A DNA stretch of 64,000 nucleotides from Okeanomitos corallinicola TIOX110 (lineage in GTDB: Bacteria; Cyanobacteriota; Cyanobacteriia; Cyanobacteriales; Nostocaceae). The stretch covers positions 434,001-498,000 of the forward strand of contig NZ_CP150886.1 in the NCBI RefSeq assembly GCF_038050375.1. Reading direction: 5' to 3'. Every line of letters begins with the position of its first letter. Position 1 is the first letter of the stretch. Under the pieces are notes generated by a model. That model worked only from the letters and a program-made list of their open reading frames with translations, did not search any database and was not told the origin of the DNA. This document shows positions 1 through 9,440 of this stretch, in pieces. A program made the translations under genes and the position numbers.

Positions 1-72
1 GAACCCACAGTGGCAAGACCCCTTAGCGTCGATGACTTTCAAATTAACAATCTCAAGCTGAAGGTTTTGTAG
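1..72 (+). CDS. C-terminal end of an unidentified protein (partial)
   Basis: An open frame enters from the left edge and ends at TAG (70-72). It encodes about 23 residues ending in DDFQINNLKLKVL. There is not enough protein to name a family, and the call rests only on the frame being open from the first base. The 560 bases that follow, up to the next gene, are AT-rich and show no further gene. Confidence 0.4.
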   Translation, partial: EPTVARPLSVDDFQINNLKLKVL

Positions 73-633
73 TCTTTGTTACGTCCCTTACTATTATCTT
101 TACATTTTCCCAAAGAAATCCTTGCAATAAATTTAAATATTTAAAAATATCCCCAAAAATATCCCCAAAAATGTCTCAAAAACTTAATGATATTTTAGCT
201 TTTCTGATGTCTAATTTTCTGGGTTTAAAATAATTTGTTCGCAAGACTGAGCCAAAATTTTTTTTTCATCCAGCACCTAACCCCAGGATTGTAGTAAACT
301 AGAGTAGCAATCTATCAGAAGGTATATTTATTTTACAATTCCAATTTTTCTAAGTCTGACGGCACGGAAAATTTGCATGAAACTCAAATAAGCCGATGCT
401 GTTGCCAACTTTTAAAATTGTTTAATTCCCAGCTAAAACATAAAAATAGTTTACATAACTATCCTTGACTAAGTTTCCCCATTAAAATCTAATCAGCAGG
501 TTTTTAGCTGCTGGGGGGTCTGACCCAACGTCAAAATATTAACTTTGGGTTAATACTAAAGAAGGAAGTCAAACTTCACTTTCAAGCGTGAATCATATAC
601 AATTCCCATTCTACAGAGATTAACACAGCAGTT

Positions 634-888
634 ATGCTCCAAGACACACAAACCATTCGCTATTACCAAAGACTTACTGACGCCTTCGTCGAGTTATGGA
701 ATCGCGGTTATCGTACGGATGATATGCGGATGTATTTGGATGGATTTTTAGCCGCACTGCGACAGAGTAACGCCATTGAACCTTATCTGATTCACCGGTT
801 AGAGGAGGAAGCAAGCCGTTACTTGTACGATGGGTCAAATTTCGCAATGGTACAACCAGAACCAGAACCACAGCACGGATACTACTAA
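634..888 (+). CDS. Small conserved cyanobacterial protein (DUF6761-like)
   Basis: An 84-residue soluble protein, rich in Tyr, Arg and acidic residues, starting MLQDTQTIRYYQRL and ending in a Pro-Glu-Gln tail. I recognise it as one of the short proteins conserved across cyanobacteria, probably the family named DUF6761; its function is unknown. It has no signal peptide or membrane segment. The ATG follows an AT-rich leader. A strong intrinsic terminator lies about 120 bases past the stop (1012-1045), so the gene is probably transcribed alone. Confidence 0.75.
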   Translation: MLQDTQTIRYYQRLTDAFVELWNRGYRTDDMRMYLDGFLAALRQSNAIEPYLIHRLEEEASRYLYDGSNFAMVQPEPEPQHGYY

Positions 889-1011
889 ATACCGTTAATT
901 GGTTTTTTGATTACTACCGCACATCACCGCAGATGATTATAGCATAATTTTTGCATTGGTCAACTGTATCCAACGGTATGAAATTTTGTAAATACTGTAT
1001 TGAAAAGGTGT

Positions 1012-1045
1012 ATCCCCTTAGCATTATGCGGCTGAGGGGATTTTT
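1012..1045 (+). terminator. Intrinsic terminator, or attenuator of the next gene
   Basis: An 11-bp stem (ATCCCCTTAGC with GCTGAGGGGAT, one G-T pair) with an 8-base loop is followed at once by TTTTT. It can end transcription of the small gene at 634. It also lies only about 20 bases before the ATG at 1066, so any transcript of the next gene that starts upstream must read through it. Confidence 0.7.
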
Positions 1046-1065
1046 GGGTGATACGAATATTAAAT

Positions 1066-2241
1066 ATGATTAGAATTCTTGACTCAACTTTAAGAGAAGG
1101 TGAACAAACGCCAGGGGTATATTTTTCTCCTGATAAAAAATTATATATTGCTCAAATGCTAGATCAGATTGGGGTTGATATTATTGAAGTTGGAAATCCT
1201 GCTGTAGATAATGAAATTGCCTTAGCTATTCAACAAATTGCTCATGCTGGCTTGAAAGCAAAAATTGGCGCTCATTCACTATGTAGAATAGATAATGTGC
1301 AAAAGGCTTTAGATTGTGGAGTGAATTTTTTAGGTATATTTTTTAGTGTTTCTCAAAAAAGATTAGAAAATGATTATAATATCTGTTTAAATCAAGCAAT
1401 TGAGAAAATAGTAGAAGTAATTAGTTATGCAAAATTACAACAACCGGATTTACTAATTAGATATACACTAGAGGATACTGTGCGATCGCCGATAGAAAAT
1501 GTTATTGATGCGGCTAGTGCAGCGGTAAAAGCGGGAGCGAATATCATTAGTATTGCCGATACCACAGGTTACGCTACACCATTTCATCCCTATCGCAGTA
1601 TTTATTTTCATGTTCAAACTTTAAAAGCAGAATTAGGAAATCTTGGGTTATTTCCGCAAATAGAAGTACATTGTCATAATGACAAAGGTTTAGCATTAGC
1701 AAATGCCCTAGATGCTTATCGAGCAGGTGCTGATATTATTGATGTAGCTATCATGGGACTAGGAGAAAGAGCAGGAGTGGTTGATTTAGCAGAATTACTC
1801 ATAAATTTAATAGATATGGGAGAAGAAGAAAAACTCTGGCAACTTACCTATTTAAGTAATTTATATAATTTTGTGAGTGAAAATTCTCATATTCCTATTC
1901 CTCCCCATCAACCAATAACGGGTAAAAATGCCTTTACTCATTATGCAGGTGTTCATGTTAAAGCTATAGCTAAAGATGAGAGATTATATCAAAGTTTAGA
2001 TCCAGAAATTTTAGGTGTAAAAAGTAATTTAGCTTTAGGTATGCAGTCAGGTTTTGCAGCTATTGAATTAGCTATGAAAAAGATCGGTAAAGAAGAGTTA
2101 GCTAAAGATAAAAATTTGCTTGCTCAAATTCTACAAGAAGTTAAAGAAATTGCCAAAAGAGGTACATCAATAGATATTGAAAAAGAATTACCATATATTG
2201 TAGATCGCTATTATAAAAATCCTACCACAAATAAGGAATAA
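1066..2241 (+). CDS. Homocitrate synthase / 2-isopropylmalate synthase family protein (NifV-like)
   Basis: A DRE-TIM metallolyase that condenses acetyl-CoA with a 2-oxoacid; the exact 2-oxoacid cannot be read from sequence. It opens with DSTLREGEQTPGV (the conserved Arg and metal-binding Asp), has the metal-binding HCHND motif near residue 205, and has FTHYAGVH near residue 295, the usual place of the family's conserved His. At about 391 residues it lacks the C-terminal LeuA regulatory domain, as NifV-type enzymes do. An in-frame GTG at 1048 would add six residues that repeat the MIRIL start; the ATG at 1066 fits the family better. NifV is one option. A citramalate-like or benzylmalate (HphA-like) synthase is another, since no nif genes are nearby. 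Confidence 0.8.
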   Translation: MIRILDSTLREGEQTPGVYFSPDKKLYIAQMLDQIGVDIIEVGNPAVDNEIALAIQQIAHAGLKAKIGAHSLCRIDNVQKALDCGVNFLGIFFSVSQKRLENDYNICLNQAIEKIVEVISYAKLQQPDLLIRYTLEDTVRSPIENVIDAASAAVKAGANIISIADTTGYATPFHPYRSIYFHVQTLKAELGNLGLFPQIEVHCHNDKGLALANALDAYRAGADIIDVAIMGLGERAGVVDLAELLINLIDMGEEEKLWQLTYLSNLYNFVSENSHIPIPPHQPITGKNAFTHYAGVHVKAIAKDERLYQSLDPEILGVKSNLALGMQSGFAAIELAMKKIGKEELAKDKNLLAQILQEVKEIAKRGTSIDIEKELPYIVDRYYKNPTTNKE

Positions 2242-2435
2242 TTATTCAGCTATCAGCTTTTTCGACTTACGTCACCAATAATTTGGGCTTGCTGAATAAA
2301 TCTCAAAACATTACAGGTAAACGATTTTAGCGATTTTGACTTTCAAAAAATGCAAGCTTTGATGAGGTGAGAACTGAAAAACCTTGCATTTAATTCCTGC
2401 TTCAAGGAAAAATAGTTCCCATCCAACTCTTGAAA

Positions 2436-2470
2436 CTGTCACCTGTCACCTGTCACCTGTCACCTGTCTC
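2436..2470. repeat. Heptanucleotide tandem repeat (CTGTCAC)5
   Basis: Five consecutive CTGTCAC units, the last imperfect. They lie in the 359-base space between the NifV-like gene and the glutaredoxin gene, which otherwise shows no gene. Short tandem heptamer repeats (STRRs) are characteristic of heterocystous cyanobacterial genomes. Confidence 0.9.
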
Positions 2471-2600
2471 CACGACAAGACTTTATCAGCAAACCCTAAT
2501 TTTTTCTGATATCTTCTGACTCCTAACTTTTTACAATTAGGATTCAGGAATTAAGAATTAAAAATTATCTTAATTTCCTGTTTCCTTTGTAGAGAAAATA

Positions 2601-2924
2601 TTAGGAAGCTATCGCTATTTCTACAGCTTCCTGCAACTCACCTTTTTGATACATTTCAATCAAAATATCAGAACCGCCTAGAAATTCGCCGTTGATGTAA
2701 ACTTGGGGAATTGTTGGCCAGTTGGAATATTCTTTAATACCTTGACGAATTTCATTGTCATCAAGAACATTAATTGTTTCAAAAGGAACTCCCAAAGCAT
2801 TAAGAATTTGCACTACATTATTAGAGAAACCACATTGGGGCATTAATTTAGTCCCCTTCATGAAAACCATAATTTTGTTTTCTTTGATTAATTTCTCAAT
2901 TCTTTCTTTTACTTCTAAAGTCAT
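2601..2924 (-). CDS. Monothiol glutaredoxin, Grx4 (CGFS) type
   Basis: A 107-residue thioredoxin-fold protein with the CGFS active site at residues 31-34 and the cis-Pro/glutathione-binding stretch [23 protein letters not shown] glutaredoxins bind a [2Fe-2S] cluster with glutathione and work in iron-sulphur trafficking rather than disulphide reduction. The next gene on the same strand, about 140 bases upstream, encodes a BolA protein, the known partner of Grx4. The length is normal for the family. Confidence 0.95.
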   Translation of the reverse strand: MTLEVKERIEKLIKENKIMVFMKGTKLMPQCGFSNNVVQILNALGVPFETINVLDDNEIRQGIKEYSNWPTIPQVYINGEFLGGSDILIEMYQKGELQEAVEIAIAS

Positions 2925-3060
2925 GATTTCCTAGTTCCTTATGGCTGATTTACTGAGGTTAAAAGTGAAGAGTGAAGACAATCCTAGATTTTTCTTGATT
3001 TTGATTTTCACGTCCAAATCTAAAATCTCCAATCTAAAATCAATTAGTTGCTAAATAAAC

Positions 3061-3291
3061 TTAGGGAGTGGATGTTTTCAGAGCCAAAGCATGAATAGCT
3101 TCTGTGGACATAGCTTCTTGCAAAGCACCATAAACTAACTGGTGTTGTTTTACCAGTCCTTTACCCGCGAACTGTGATGAAACTACTGTAACTTGATAGT
3201 GATCACCACCACCAGTTAAGTCTTGCACTTCAATTTGTGCGTCTGGCAGTTTTGCCTTGATCATTTCCTCAACTTGCTGTGGAGTAACCAT
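3061..3291 (-). CDS. BolA family protein
   Basis: A 76-residue BolA-fold protein. The [14 protein letters not shown] helix holds the conserved FxGKxxxxRHR-like region in its cyanobacterial form and includes the cluster-ligand His. BolA proteins form [2Fe-2S]-bridged heterodimers with CGFS glutaredoxins. Here bolA lies directly upstream of the Grx4 gene on the same strand, so the two are probably co-transcribed. Confidence 0.93.
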   Translation of the reverse strand: MVTPQQVEEMIKAKLPDAQIEVQDLTGGGDHYQVTVVSSQFAGKGLVKQHQLVYGALQEAMSTEAIHALALKTSTP

Positions 3292-3364
3292 TATAATTCC
3301 TAAAAAAACTTACTTTTCTATTATTATCAGGGAATAGCAAATGGGGAATAGGGTAAACTGTTAC

Positions 3365-3928
3365 CTATTTTGATCCTTGTCGGGGATAGGCTGTATCTAC
3401 GAAACCCAACTCAAAAAGTTGTTGATAGGCTTTTTTACCTAATTCTCTTGTGGGGTTTTGGCTTTTGATGATTTGAATTAACAACGGTACAGCAAGTTCT
3501 GGCTGGTTTAAAGCCCTATGCACCAATGCTAACTGATAGGTGGCTTCGTCACGCTTTTGGGCTGTTTCTAGGGCTTTTTGGCGTTGAGAATCTGATACTC
3601 TGATATCAATACCTGAAAAACTGGCGTTTAAGTCTTGGTAAAAATTGGATAGCTGATTGTAAACTTGTCTTGCTTCTTGGAGTTTTTTAGCGGCTAGGGC
3701 GTAATTTTGACCAGAAACAGCCTGTTCTGCTTCTTTCATTAAACGAGATCCTCCTGCCATACTTAAAAAGCTATCATTTTGACTAGAAGGACGGAGAGTA
3801 TTTGGTTGATCAGCATCTATAGGTTGTGCTTGGTTATTGGTGTCTGGTAACTGGATTACCTGAGCTTGTACAGGAGTGAGGAAACCAAGAACGACTATAA
3901 GTGATAAAGAAGTAGAAGCAAAGTTCAT
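3365..3928 (-). CDS. Secreted TPR-like protein of unknown function
   Basis: A 187-residue protein with a clear Sec signal peptide (MNFASTSLSLIVVLGFLTPVQAQ, cleavage probably after VQA). A Pro/Gln/Asn-rich linker follows, then about 110 helical residues. Two stretches, near 63-95 and 125-150, look like degenerate TPR repeats (NYALAAKKLQEARQVYNQL, then ATYQLALVHRALNQPELAVP). It is probably periplasmic. I do not recognise a named family. It lies 73 bases from bolA and reads in the same direction. Confidence 0.65.
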   Translation of the reverse strand: MNFASTSLSLIVVLGFLTPVQAQVIQLPDTNNQAQPIDADQPNTLRPSSQNDSFLSMAGGSRLMKEAEQAVSGQNYALAAKKLQEARQVYNQLSNFYQDLNASFSGIDIRVSDSQRQKALETAQKRDEATYQLALVHRALNQPELAVPLLIQIIKSQNPTRELGKKAYQQLFELGFVDTAYPRQGSK

Positions 3929-4095
3929 GATTTGAATTATTGTAGCAAGTCTATAAAAAAATTATGGAAACTTTGGGTATCTTAACTCGGTTTGTGCTTC
4001 AGATACAGCAAACTTGGATCACAACTTTTTCTGATTTAGACTGAACATAAGTTAGATATAGTTCCTGTTACCCCGTATTTTTATCGAAGTATTCC

Positions 4096-6201
4096 ATGAT
4101 GAGTGATAACTTGAGTTCTCCCAATTCTGAAACCGTAGGTGTACCCACAAGCAGCCAAGGTGTGGTTTTACAACGTGGTGGAGAGGAATTAATTTTAGAA
4201 AAAGCTGCTGATCGTTTTACACTCCGTACTACTAACAATTTTCCCCGTGAACAATTAGTTCAAGGAACTTGGGGCGTTTGGCGGCGGAATATTCCCAAAG
4301 CCAACCTAGAGCTATTTACGGTTGAACCTAGCCAGTTAGAAGCGGTTATGGTTCAAGTCAGGGCTGATGAAAATGTTGTCTTTGCCAGTCATGTTTACAG
4401 GTTAAAAGATAATCCTGGAACTTATGTTTATTTAAGTGATCAAATTACAGTCCAATTTGCAGCTTGGGTAGATGATGCCAAGATTAATATTATCGCTGCC
4501 ACATTTAGACTAATTAAAAATCGGCCAGTTTTAGGTTTGGATAACACATTTATATTTTTAATTAGTAAAGAAGCAACAGAAAATCCCATCAAAATTACTA
4601 ATCAATTACAAGGAATAGGGGAAGTTTTAGCGGCTGAACCAAATATTTTTATTCAACAAGAACCCCATTATCAACCTAGTGATTCTCTCTATTCTCAGCA
4701 GTGGTATCTTAACCATAATAGTGGTAATCAGTTAGGTGTAGGTTCTCATATTTCTGTAGAACAAGCTTGGGATATAACCCGTGGTGTACGTTCTATAGTT
4801 GTGGCAGTTGTGGATGATTCTTTTGATTTACATCATCCAGATTTTCAAGGTGCGGGTAAAATTGTTGCTCCCAGAGATTTAAAGGAAAAAGATTTTTTAC
4901 CTTTACCTGGTGAAAAGGAAACCAGTCATGGTACTGCTTGTGCGGGAATTGCCGTAGCCGAAGAAAATGGTCAAGGAATAGTGGGGGTTGCTCCCGGTTG
5001 TGCGTTTATGCCAATTCGCACTACTGGTTTTTTAGATGATGAATCTATTGAAGAAATTTTTAATTGGGCAATTACTAATAGTGCAGCTGTAATTTCTTGT
5101 AGTTGGGGAGCTTCTGCGGTTTATTTTCCTTTATCTTTACGCCAAAAGGCGGCTATTACTCGCGCTGCTACTCAAGGCAGAAATGGTAAAGGATGTGTAA
5201 TTATTTTTGCGGCGGGAAATGCTAATCGGCCTATTGATGGCACTATTAATGAGAATAATTGGCCTAAAAATATCTTACAGGGTAAAACAGCTTGGTTGAG
5301 TGGTTTTGCCATTCATCCTGATGTAATTGCGGTTTCTGCGTCTACAAGTTTAAATAAAAAAGCTGCTTATAGTAATTGGGGCGAAAATATTTCTGTTTGC
5401 GCTCCTAGTAATAATGCTCCTCCAGGAATGTGGTTTCAAGAAACGGGTTTTGTTTACACTCAACCAACTATTAATACTGCTTTATCTGGGTTGGGAATGT
5501 TTACTACAGATCAAATCGGTGCTGCTGGTTATAGTCCTGGTAATTTTACTAATAATTTTGGTGGTACTTCTAGTGCTACTCCGGTAGTAGCAGGGGTAGC
5601 GGCTTTAATATTATCAGCTAATCCTCATTTAACTGCCCAACAAGTTAATCGAATTTTACAAGAAACAACTGATAAAATTGTTGATCCTGAAGCTGATCCA
5701 CAATTGGGTTTACGGGGTGGTACTTATGATAGTAATGGTCATTGTATATGGTTTGGTTATGGTAAGGTAAATGCGGCTAAGGCTGTACGTGCAGCACAAC
5801 AATCAAGGAATATTAAATCAACTGTTAGTGGTCAATTTAGGTTAATAAATAAAAATCAACAAGCAATTCCTGATCATAACAAATGGGGAATTATTAGTGC
5901 GATAACTGTGAGTGAAAATGTCTATGTTTCTGATATTCAGGTGAAAGTAAATATTAACCATGATTTTTTAGGAGATTTAGAAATTTATTTAACTGCTCCT
6001 AATAATCAACAAATATTATTGCAAGGTAGAACTTTAGGCAGACAAACTGAGTTAACTAGGAATTATACCGTGCGATCGCACCCTGTTCTTAAAAAATTCC
6101 TGGGTGTTTCTGCTAGGGGAAATTGGCAATTACAAGTAATTGATACATCTCCCCAAGATGTTGGTAAATTGAATAATTGGGAATTAGTAATTGGCTATTA
6201 A
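4096..6201 (+). CDS. Subtilisin-like serine protease (S8) with C-terminal P/Homo B domain
   Basis: A 701-residue calcium-dependent-type protease. Residues 1-200 form a prodomain-like region. The S8 domain then carries Asp in VVAVVDDSFD (about 239), His in SHGTACAG (about 277) and Ser in GGTSSATPVVAG (about 491). The last 120 residues form a proprotein-convertase P-domain (ISDIQVKVNINHDFLGDLEIYL-type strands, ending NNWELVIGY). This architecture matches the Anabaena calcium-dependent protease PrcA and its paralogues, but I cannot tell which. There is no classical signal peptide. It converges with the photolyase gene across a short hairpin. Confidence 0.88.
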   Translation: MMSDNLSSPNSETVGVPTSSQGVVLQRGGEELILEKAADRFTLRTTNNFPREQLVQGTWGVWRRNIPKANLELFTVEPSQLEAVMVQVRADENVVFASHVYRLKDNPGTYVYLSDQITVQFAAWVDDAKINIIAATFRLIKNRPVLGLDNTFIFLISKEATENPIKITNQLQGIGEVLAAEPNIFIQQEPHYQPSDSLYSQQWYLNHNSGNQLGVGSHISVEQAWDITRGVRSIVVAVVDDSFDLHHPDFQGAGKIVAPRDLKEKDFLPLPGEKETSHGTACAGIAVAEENGQGIVGVAPGCAFMPIRTTGFLDDESIEEIFNWAITNSAAVISCSWGASAVYFPLSLRQKAAITRAATQGRNGKGCVIIFAAGNANRPIDGTINENNWPKNILQGKTAWLSGFAIHPDVIAVSASTSLNKKAAYSNWGENISVCAPSNNAPPGMWFQETGFVYTQPTINTALSGLGMFTTDQIGAAGYSPGNFTNNFGGTSSATPVVAGVAALILSANPHLTAQQVNRILQETTDKIVDPEADPQLGLRGGTYDSNGHCIWFGYGKVNAAKAVRAAQQSRNIKSTVSGQFRLINKNQQAIPDHNKWGIISAITVSENVYVSDIQVKVNINHDFLGDLEIYLTAPNNQQILLQGRTLGRQTELTRNYTVRSHPVLKKFLGVSARGNWQLQVIDTSPQDVGKLNNWELVIGY

Positions 6202-6242
6202 GCTATCAGCAGTCAGCTTTCACTAATGAATTGAAATATTTT

Positions 6243-6265
6243 GGGGTTTAGCATTGCTAAACCCC
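6243..6265. repeat. Palindromic intergenic repeat, likely bidirectional terminator
   Basis: A perfect 10-bp stem, GGGGTTTAGC with GCTAAACCCC, and a 3-base loop, in the 69-base gap between two convergent genes. A near copy lies at 50568-50590, and a half copy (GGGGTTTAGCAC) at 38683, so this is a dispersed palindrome of this genome. Confidence 0.7.
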
Positions 6266-6270
6266 TACTG

Positions 6271-7707
6271 CTAACTATCTACTTTTTGTTCTTGGTACAA
6301 TTTTTTAAACAGTGCTTGCTGTTTCTGATGATCTACAATTGGGGCAGGATAATTAATGCTACTAAGTTCTAAAGGGGGAATTTTACCACTAATTAAATAT
6401 GGTGTATCTACAGATTTTAATTCTCTTACCCATTGTCTAATATATTCCCCATCAGCATCAAATTTCTGTGCTTGACTTGCTGGGTTAAATATCCTTAATG
6501 GTTTGGGGTCCATCCCACTAGAAGCACTCCATTGCCAACCTCCATTATTAGCAGATAAATCACCATCAATGAGTTTCTGCATAAAATATTTTTCTCCCCA
6601 TTGGGGGTTAATCATTAAGTCTTTGGTTAAAAAACTAGCAACTATCATTCTACATCTATTGTGCATCCAGCCTGTTTCATTTAACTGTCGCATGGCAGCA
6701 TCAACAATTGGATATCCGGTTTTTCCTGCACACCAAGCCTGAAAATGTTTTTCGTTATTTCGCCAAGGAAAGTTTTTAAAAACATCTCGATACGCACCTT
6801 GGGCTAATTCTGGAAAGTGATACATTGCGTGTTGATAAAATTCCCGCCAAGCTAATTCTTTCTGCCAAGTAGTAATATTATTTGTGACTTCTTCACTATT
6901 ACTATTTGCTAATAATTCTATGGTTGTTTGCCAAATTGTTCTAATTCCAATCACACCAAATTTCAAAGCTGGACTTAATTGGGATGTACCATCAATAGCG
7001 GGATAGTTTCTTTGTTCATCGTAACTATTAATGGTTTTATTAGTAAAACTTGCTAACTTTTCCTGTGCTGCTGTTTCTCCTGGTGGAATGATTAATTCTC
7101 CATCCCAATTAAAACCTAAATCTGCTGCTGATGGTAAATTGATAACTCCTGATTTTTTAGCTATTTCCTGTTCTGAATCCGTTAAATTTTCGCAGTTTTC
7201 TAAAATCGCAACTGGTTTATTTTTAGGTTTACTATTCCAGTTTTTCCAGAAAGGTGTATAAACAGTATAAGGAGTTTGTGCACCACTAAAAATCTCATCT
7301 GGTGAATGTAATAGTTGATCCCAATTTTGCTCAAGGGTTTGAATTCCTTTCTCTTTTAATGCTAAATTTACATCATGATCTCGTATTTGTGCGTAGGGTT
7401 CTACATCCCAATTCCAAAATACTGCTTTTGCGTTTAATGCTTCAGCTAATTTAGGAATAGCTGTGATTGGATGATTATGTAAAATTAATAACTGACTACC
7501 AGCTTGGATATATCGCTGTTGTAAAGACTGCAAACAACCAATCATGTAAGCTATTCTAGCTGGTGCAACATCATCAGAGTTTAAAATATGCGGATCTAAA
7601 CAAAATACACCTACAACCTTTGCGGTTTGTTTTCTAGCTGCTGCTAGTCCGGTATTATCGGAAATACGTAAATCTCGACGATGCCAAAATAAAATTAAAT
7701 CAGACAT
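6271..7707 (-). CDS. Deoxyribodipyrimidine photolyase (cryptochrome/photolyase family)
   Basis: A 478-residue flavoprotein that uses blue light to split cyclobutane pyrimidine dimers. The N-terminal antenna-binding domain starts LILFWHRRDLRISDN. The C-terminal FAD domain holds KELAWREFYQHAMYHFP, the Trp-rich GWMHNRCRM stretch, and the FAD loop DGDLSANNGGWQWSASSG with the conserved Asn near the flavin, followed by PLRIFNPASQ. Length and motifs match class I CPD photolyases, which in cyanobacteria commonly use an 8-HDF antenna. The start is at MSDLILFWHRR. Confidence 0.93.
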   Translation of the reverse strand: MSDLILFWHRRDLRISDNTGLAAARKQTAKVVGVFCLDPHILNSDDVAPARIAYMIGCLQSLQQRYIQAGSQLLILHNHPITAIPKLAEALNAKAVFWNWDVEPYAQIRDHDVNLALKEKGIQTLEQNWDQLLHSPDEIFSGAQTPYTVYTPFWKNWNSKPKNKPVAILENCENLTDSEQEIAKKSGVINLPSAADLGFNWDGELIIPPGETAAQEKLASFTNKTINSYDEQRNYPAIDGTSQLSPALKFGVIGIRTIWQTTIELLANSNSEEVTNNITTWQKELAWREFYQHAMYHFPELAQGAYRDVFKNFPWRNNEKHFQAWCAGKTGYPIVDAAMRQLNETGWMHNRCRMIVASFLTKDLMINPQWGEKYFMQKLIDGDLSANNGGWQWSASSGMDPKPLRIFNPASQAQKFDADGEYIRQWVRELKSVDTPYLISGKIPPLELSSINYPAPIVDHQKQQALFKKLYQEQKVDS

Positions 7708-8016
7708 TTGCTTAGTTTTTAGTTTATTTGTACTGTAACACTGTTAATGATAATATTAAGTATACTTTTTTAGTTAACCTTTATATTTATATATAGGAAT
7801 AATATTTGATTTTTAAAGATAGTGATTTTATTGAAAAAATAGTTACTTTCTAAGTAGCACTATATTTTTGTGTTTGCTTATAATATTAATAATAACTTAG
7901 GTCTGCTCCTGTAACCTAAATTAATTACATTACCGTGAATATTCGGTTGTTAAGATTTTAGTTTTTGACATTAAATATTAAAATCATACTAATATTCTTA
8001 ATCCAATCCTCTGTAT
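7708..8016. other. 309-base AT-rich intergenic region between divergent genes
   Basis: This lies between the photolyase gene (minus) and the PIN-like gene (plus), so it must hold both promoters. It is very AT-rich with several TATAAT-like hexamers. I see no RNA gene, repeat or clear operator. Confidence 0.5.
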
Positions 8017-9279
8017 ATGAGAAACTTATTCTCCTGGAGACTGATCCCTTCTGATGCTGAGTTTTCAAGTTTTTGGGAAACAGCTACCTTTGTTTTTGAT
8101 ACAAATTGTCTCCTAGATTTATATCGCGTATCTCGTCCTACTGTAGAAGATTTCCTAAAAATATTAGAACATCTGCAAGATAGAATTTGGCTACCATATC
8201 AAGTAGCTGACGAGTTTTTAAACCGGCGAGAACAAGAAATTGATCGTGAGGCTGCATCATTTCAAAAAGCCTTATTAGCACTAGAAAAATGGACATCTGA
8301 ACAAAAGAAATTCAACAGTCTTCGAGGTCAACTAGGTGAAGCAGGAAGAATTGTAGCATCTGAATTAGAGTATTTGTTTGATAAACAGACAAACTATCTT
8401 GATGCAGTAGATGAGCTAGAGATGGTTTTTCGGGACAAGATAAATCAGCTTAAAAATACTCATTTTCCCTTTGATGCAGACAATGACATAATTTTGGAAA
8501 GAATTCTCTCAATATTTGATGCAAAAGTGGGAGAACCATACGATGAGCAAACTTTACAGAAATTATATAAACAGGGAGAAGATCGGTACAAAAAATTACA
8601 ACCTCCTGGATTTGAAGACGCTAAGAAGAAGGAAGATGAACGAAAGTATGGAGACTTCATTCTTTGGAAACAAATATTAGATTTTGCTAAAAAAGAAGCT
8701 CGACCAATAATTATTATTACTAGTGAGAAAAAAGAAGATTGGTGGATAAAGAAAAATGGAGAGATTATTTCTCCACACATAGAACTAAGAAGAGAATTTC
8801 ATGAATATGTGCAACAGCCATTTTGGATGTACAGAACTCAACATTTTTTGGAAATGGCAAAGGAAAAATTTACCGTTGAAATTAATCCCAGATCAATCGA
8901 AGAAACAAATGTAATTGCTGATGCTGAATTAGTAGATGAAGAAGATGATATTGATCAAGTAATTTCAAAAAGTATTTATTCTTCATCAAAAAAAATAATT
9001 GAGCAAATGAAACCACCAATACCTGATTTACAAAGCCAAAGATTAATTGAACAAATGAAATTATCAATACTTGATTCACAACTTCAAGGATTAATTGAAC
9101 AAATCAAGCAACCAATAATACCTGATTCACAAATTCAAGGATTAATTGAACAAATGAAATCACAAATAATACCTGATTCACAAATGCAAAGATTAATTGA
9201 ACAAATTAAGCAACCAATAATACCTGATTCACAAATGCAAAGATTAATTGAACAAATGAAAAGATTAAATAATGACTGA
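8017..9279 (+). CDS. PIN-like domain RNase (PIN_8 / DUF4935 type) with repeated C-terminal tail
   Basis: A 420-residue protein. Residues 1-290 match the large PIN-like family. VFDTNCLLDLYR carries the first catalytic Asp, LPYQVADEFLNRRE a conserved Glu, and KYGDFILWKQILDFAKK an Asp, followed by the core strand PIIIITSEKKEDWW. Such proteins are predicted metal-dependent RNases, often found with restriction or defence genes. The last 90 residues are five copies of an about 21-residue unit of the form IIPDSQMQRLIEQMKQP, encoded by near-identical DNA (about 9000-9270) and probably forming a coiled coil. No partner antitoxin is adjacent. Confidence 0.75.
   Translation: MRNLFSWRLIPSDAEFSSFWETATFVFDTNCLLDLYRVSRPTVEDFLKILEHLQDRIWLPYQVADEFLNRREQEIDREAASFQKALLALEKWTSEQKKFNSLRGQLGEAGRIVASELEYLFDKQTNYLDAVDELEMVFRDKINQLKNTHFPFDADNDIILERILSIFDAKVGEPYDEQTLQKLYKQGEDRYKKLQPPGFEDAKKKEDERKYGDFILWKQILDFAKKEARPIIIITSEKKEDWWIKKNGEIISPHIELRREFHEYVQQPFWMYRTQHFLEMAKEKFTVEINPRSIEETNVIADAELVDEEDDIDQVISKSIYSSSKKIIEQMKPPIPDLQSQRLIEQMKLSILDSQLQGLIEQIKQPIIPDSQIQGLIEQMKSQIIPDSQMQRLIEQIKQPIIPDSQMQRLIEQMKRLNND
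8997..9270 (+). repeat. Coding tandem repeat, about 63-66 bp unit, five copies
   Basis: In-frame direct repeats at the 3' end of the PIN-like gene. Each carries ATTAATTGAACAAATGAAA or a close variant, then a variant of ATACCTGATTCACAAATGCA. The last two units are almost identical, which suggests recent slippage or recombination and possible copy-number variation. Confidence 0.85.
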
Positions 9280-9320
9280 TTCACAAATCAACCCCTCACA
9301 AACCCAATAAAACCCTTCAA

Positions 9321-9350
9321 GCCTCTTTGCGACTCTGCGCCTTTGCGTGA
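9321..9350. repeat. Dispersed 'CTCTGCG' repeat
   Basis: The sequence around GACTCTGCGCCTTTGCGTGA is a short GC-rich intergenic repeat. Related copies in this window lie at 17581-17610 (same orientation) and 13922-13953 (inverted). Such elements are common in Nostocales genomes. Their function is unknown. Confidence 0.6.
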
Positions 9351-9440
9351 ACATAAAAAATATTCATCCCTCCTCACCCCCGCGAATAGAGAAAACTTTG
9401 TAGACTATATTAATAAACTTTATATTTCTTATTAGAACTG

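Noticed and set aside
1066-2241. Naming this gene nifV outright
   Set aside because: No nitrogenase gene is in the window, and the sequence motifs do not separate NifV from other homocitrate, citramalate or benzylmalate synthases.
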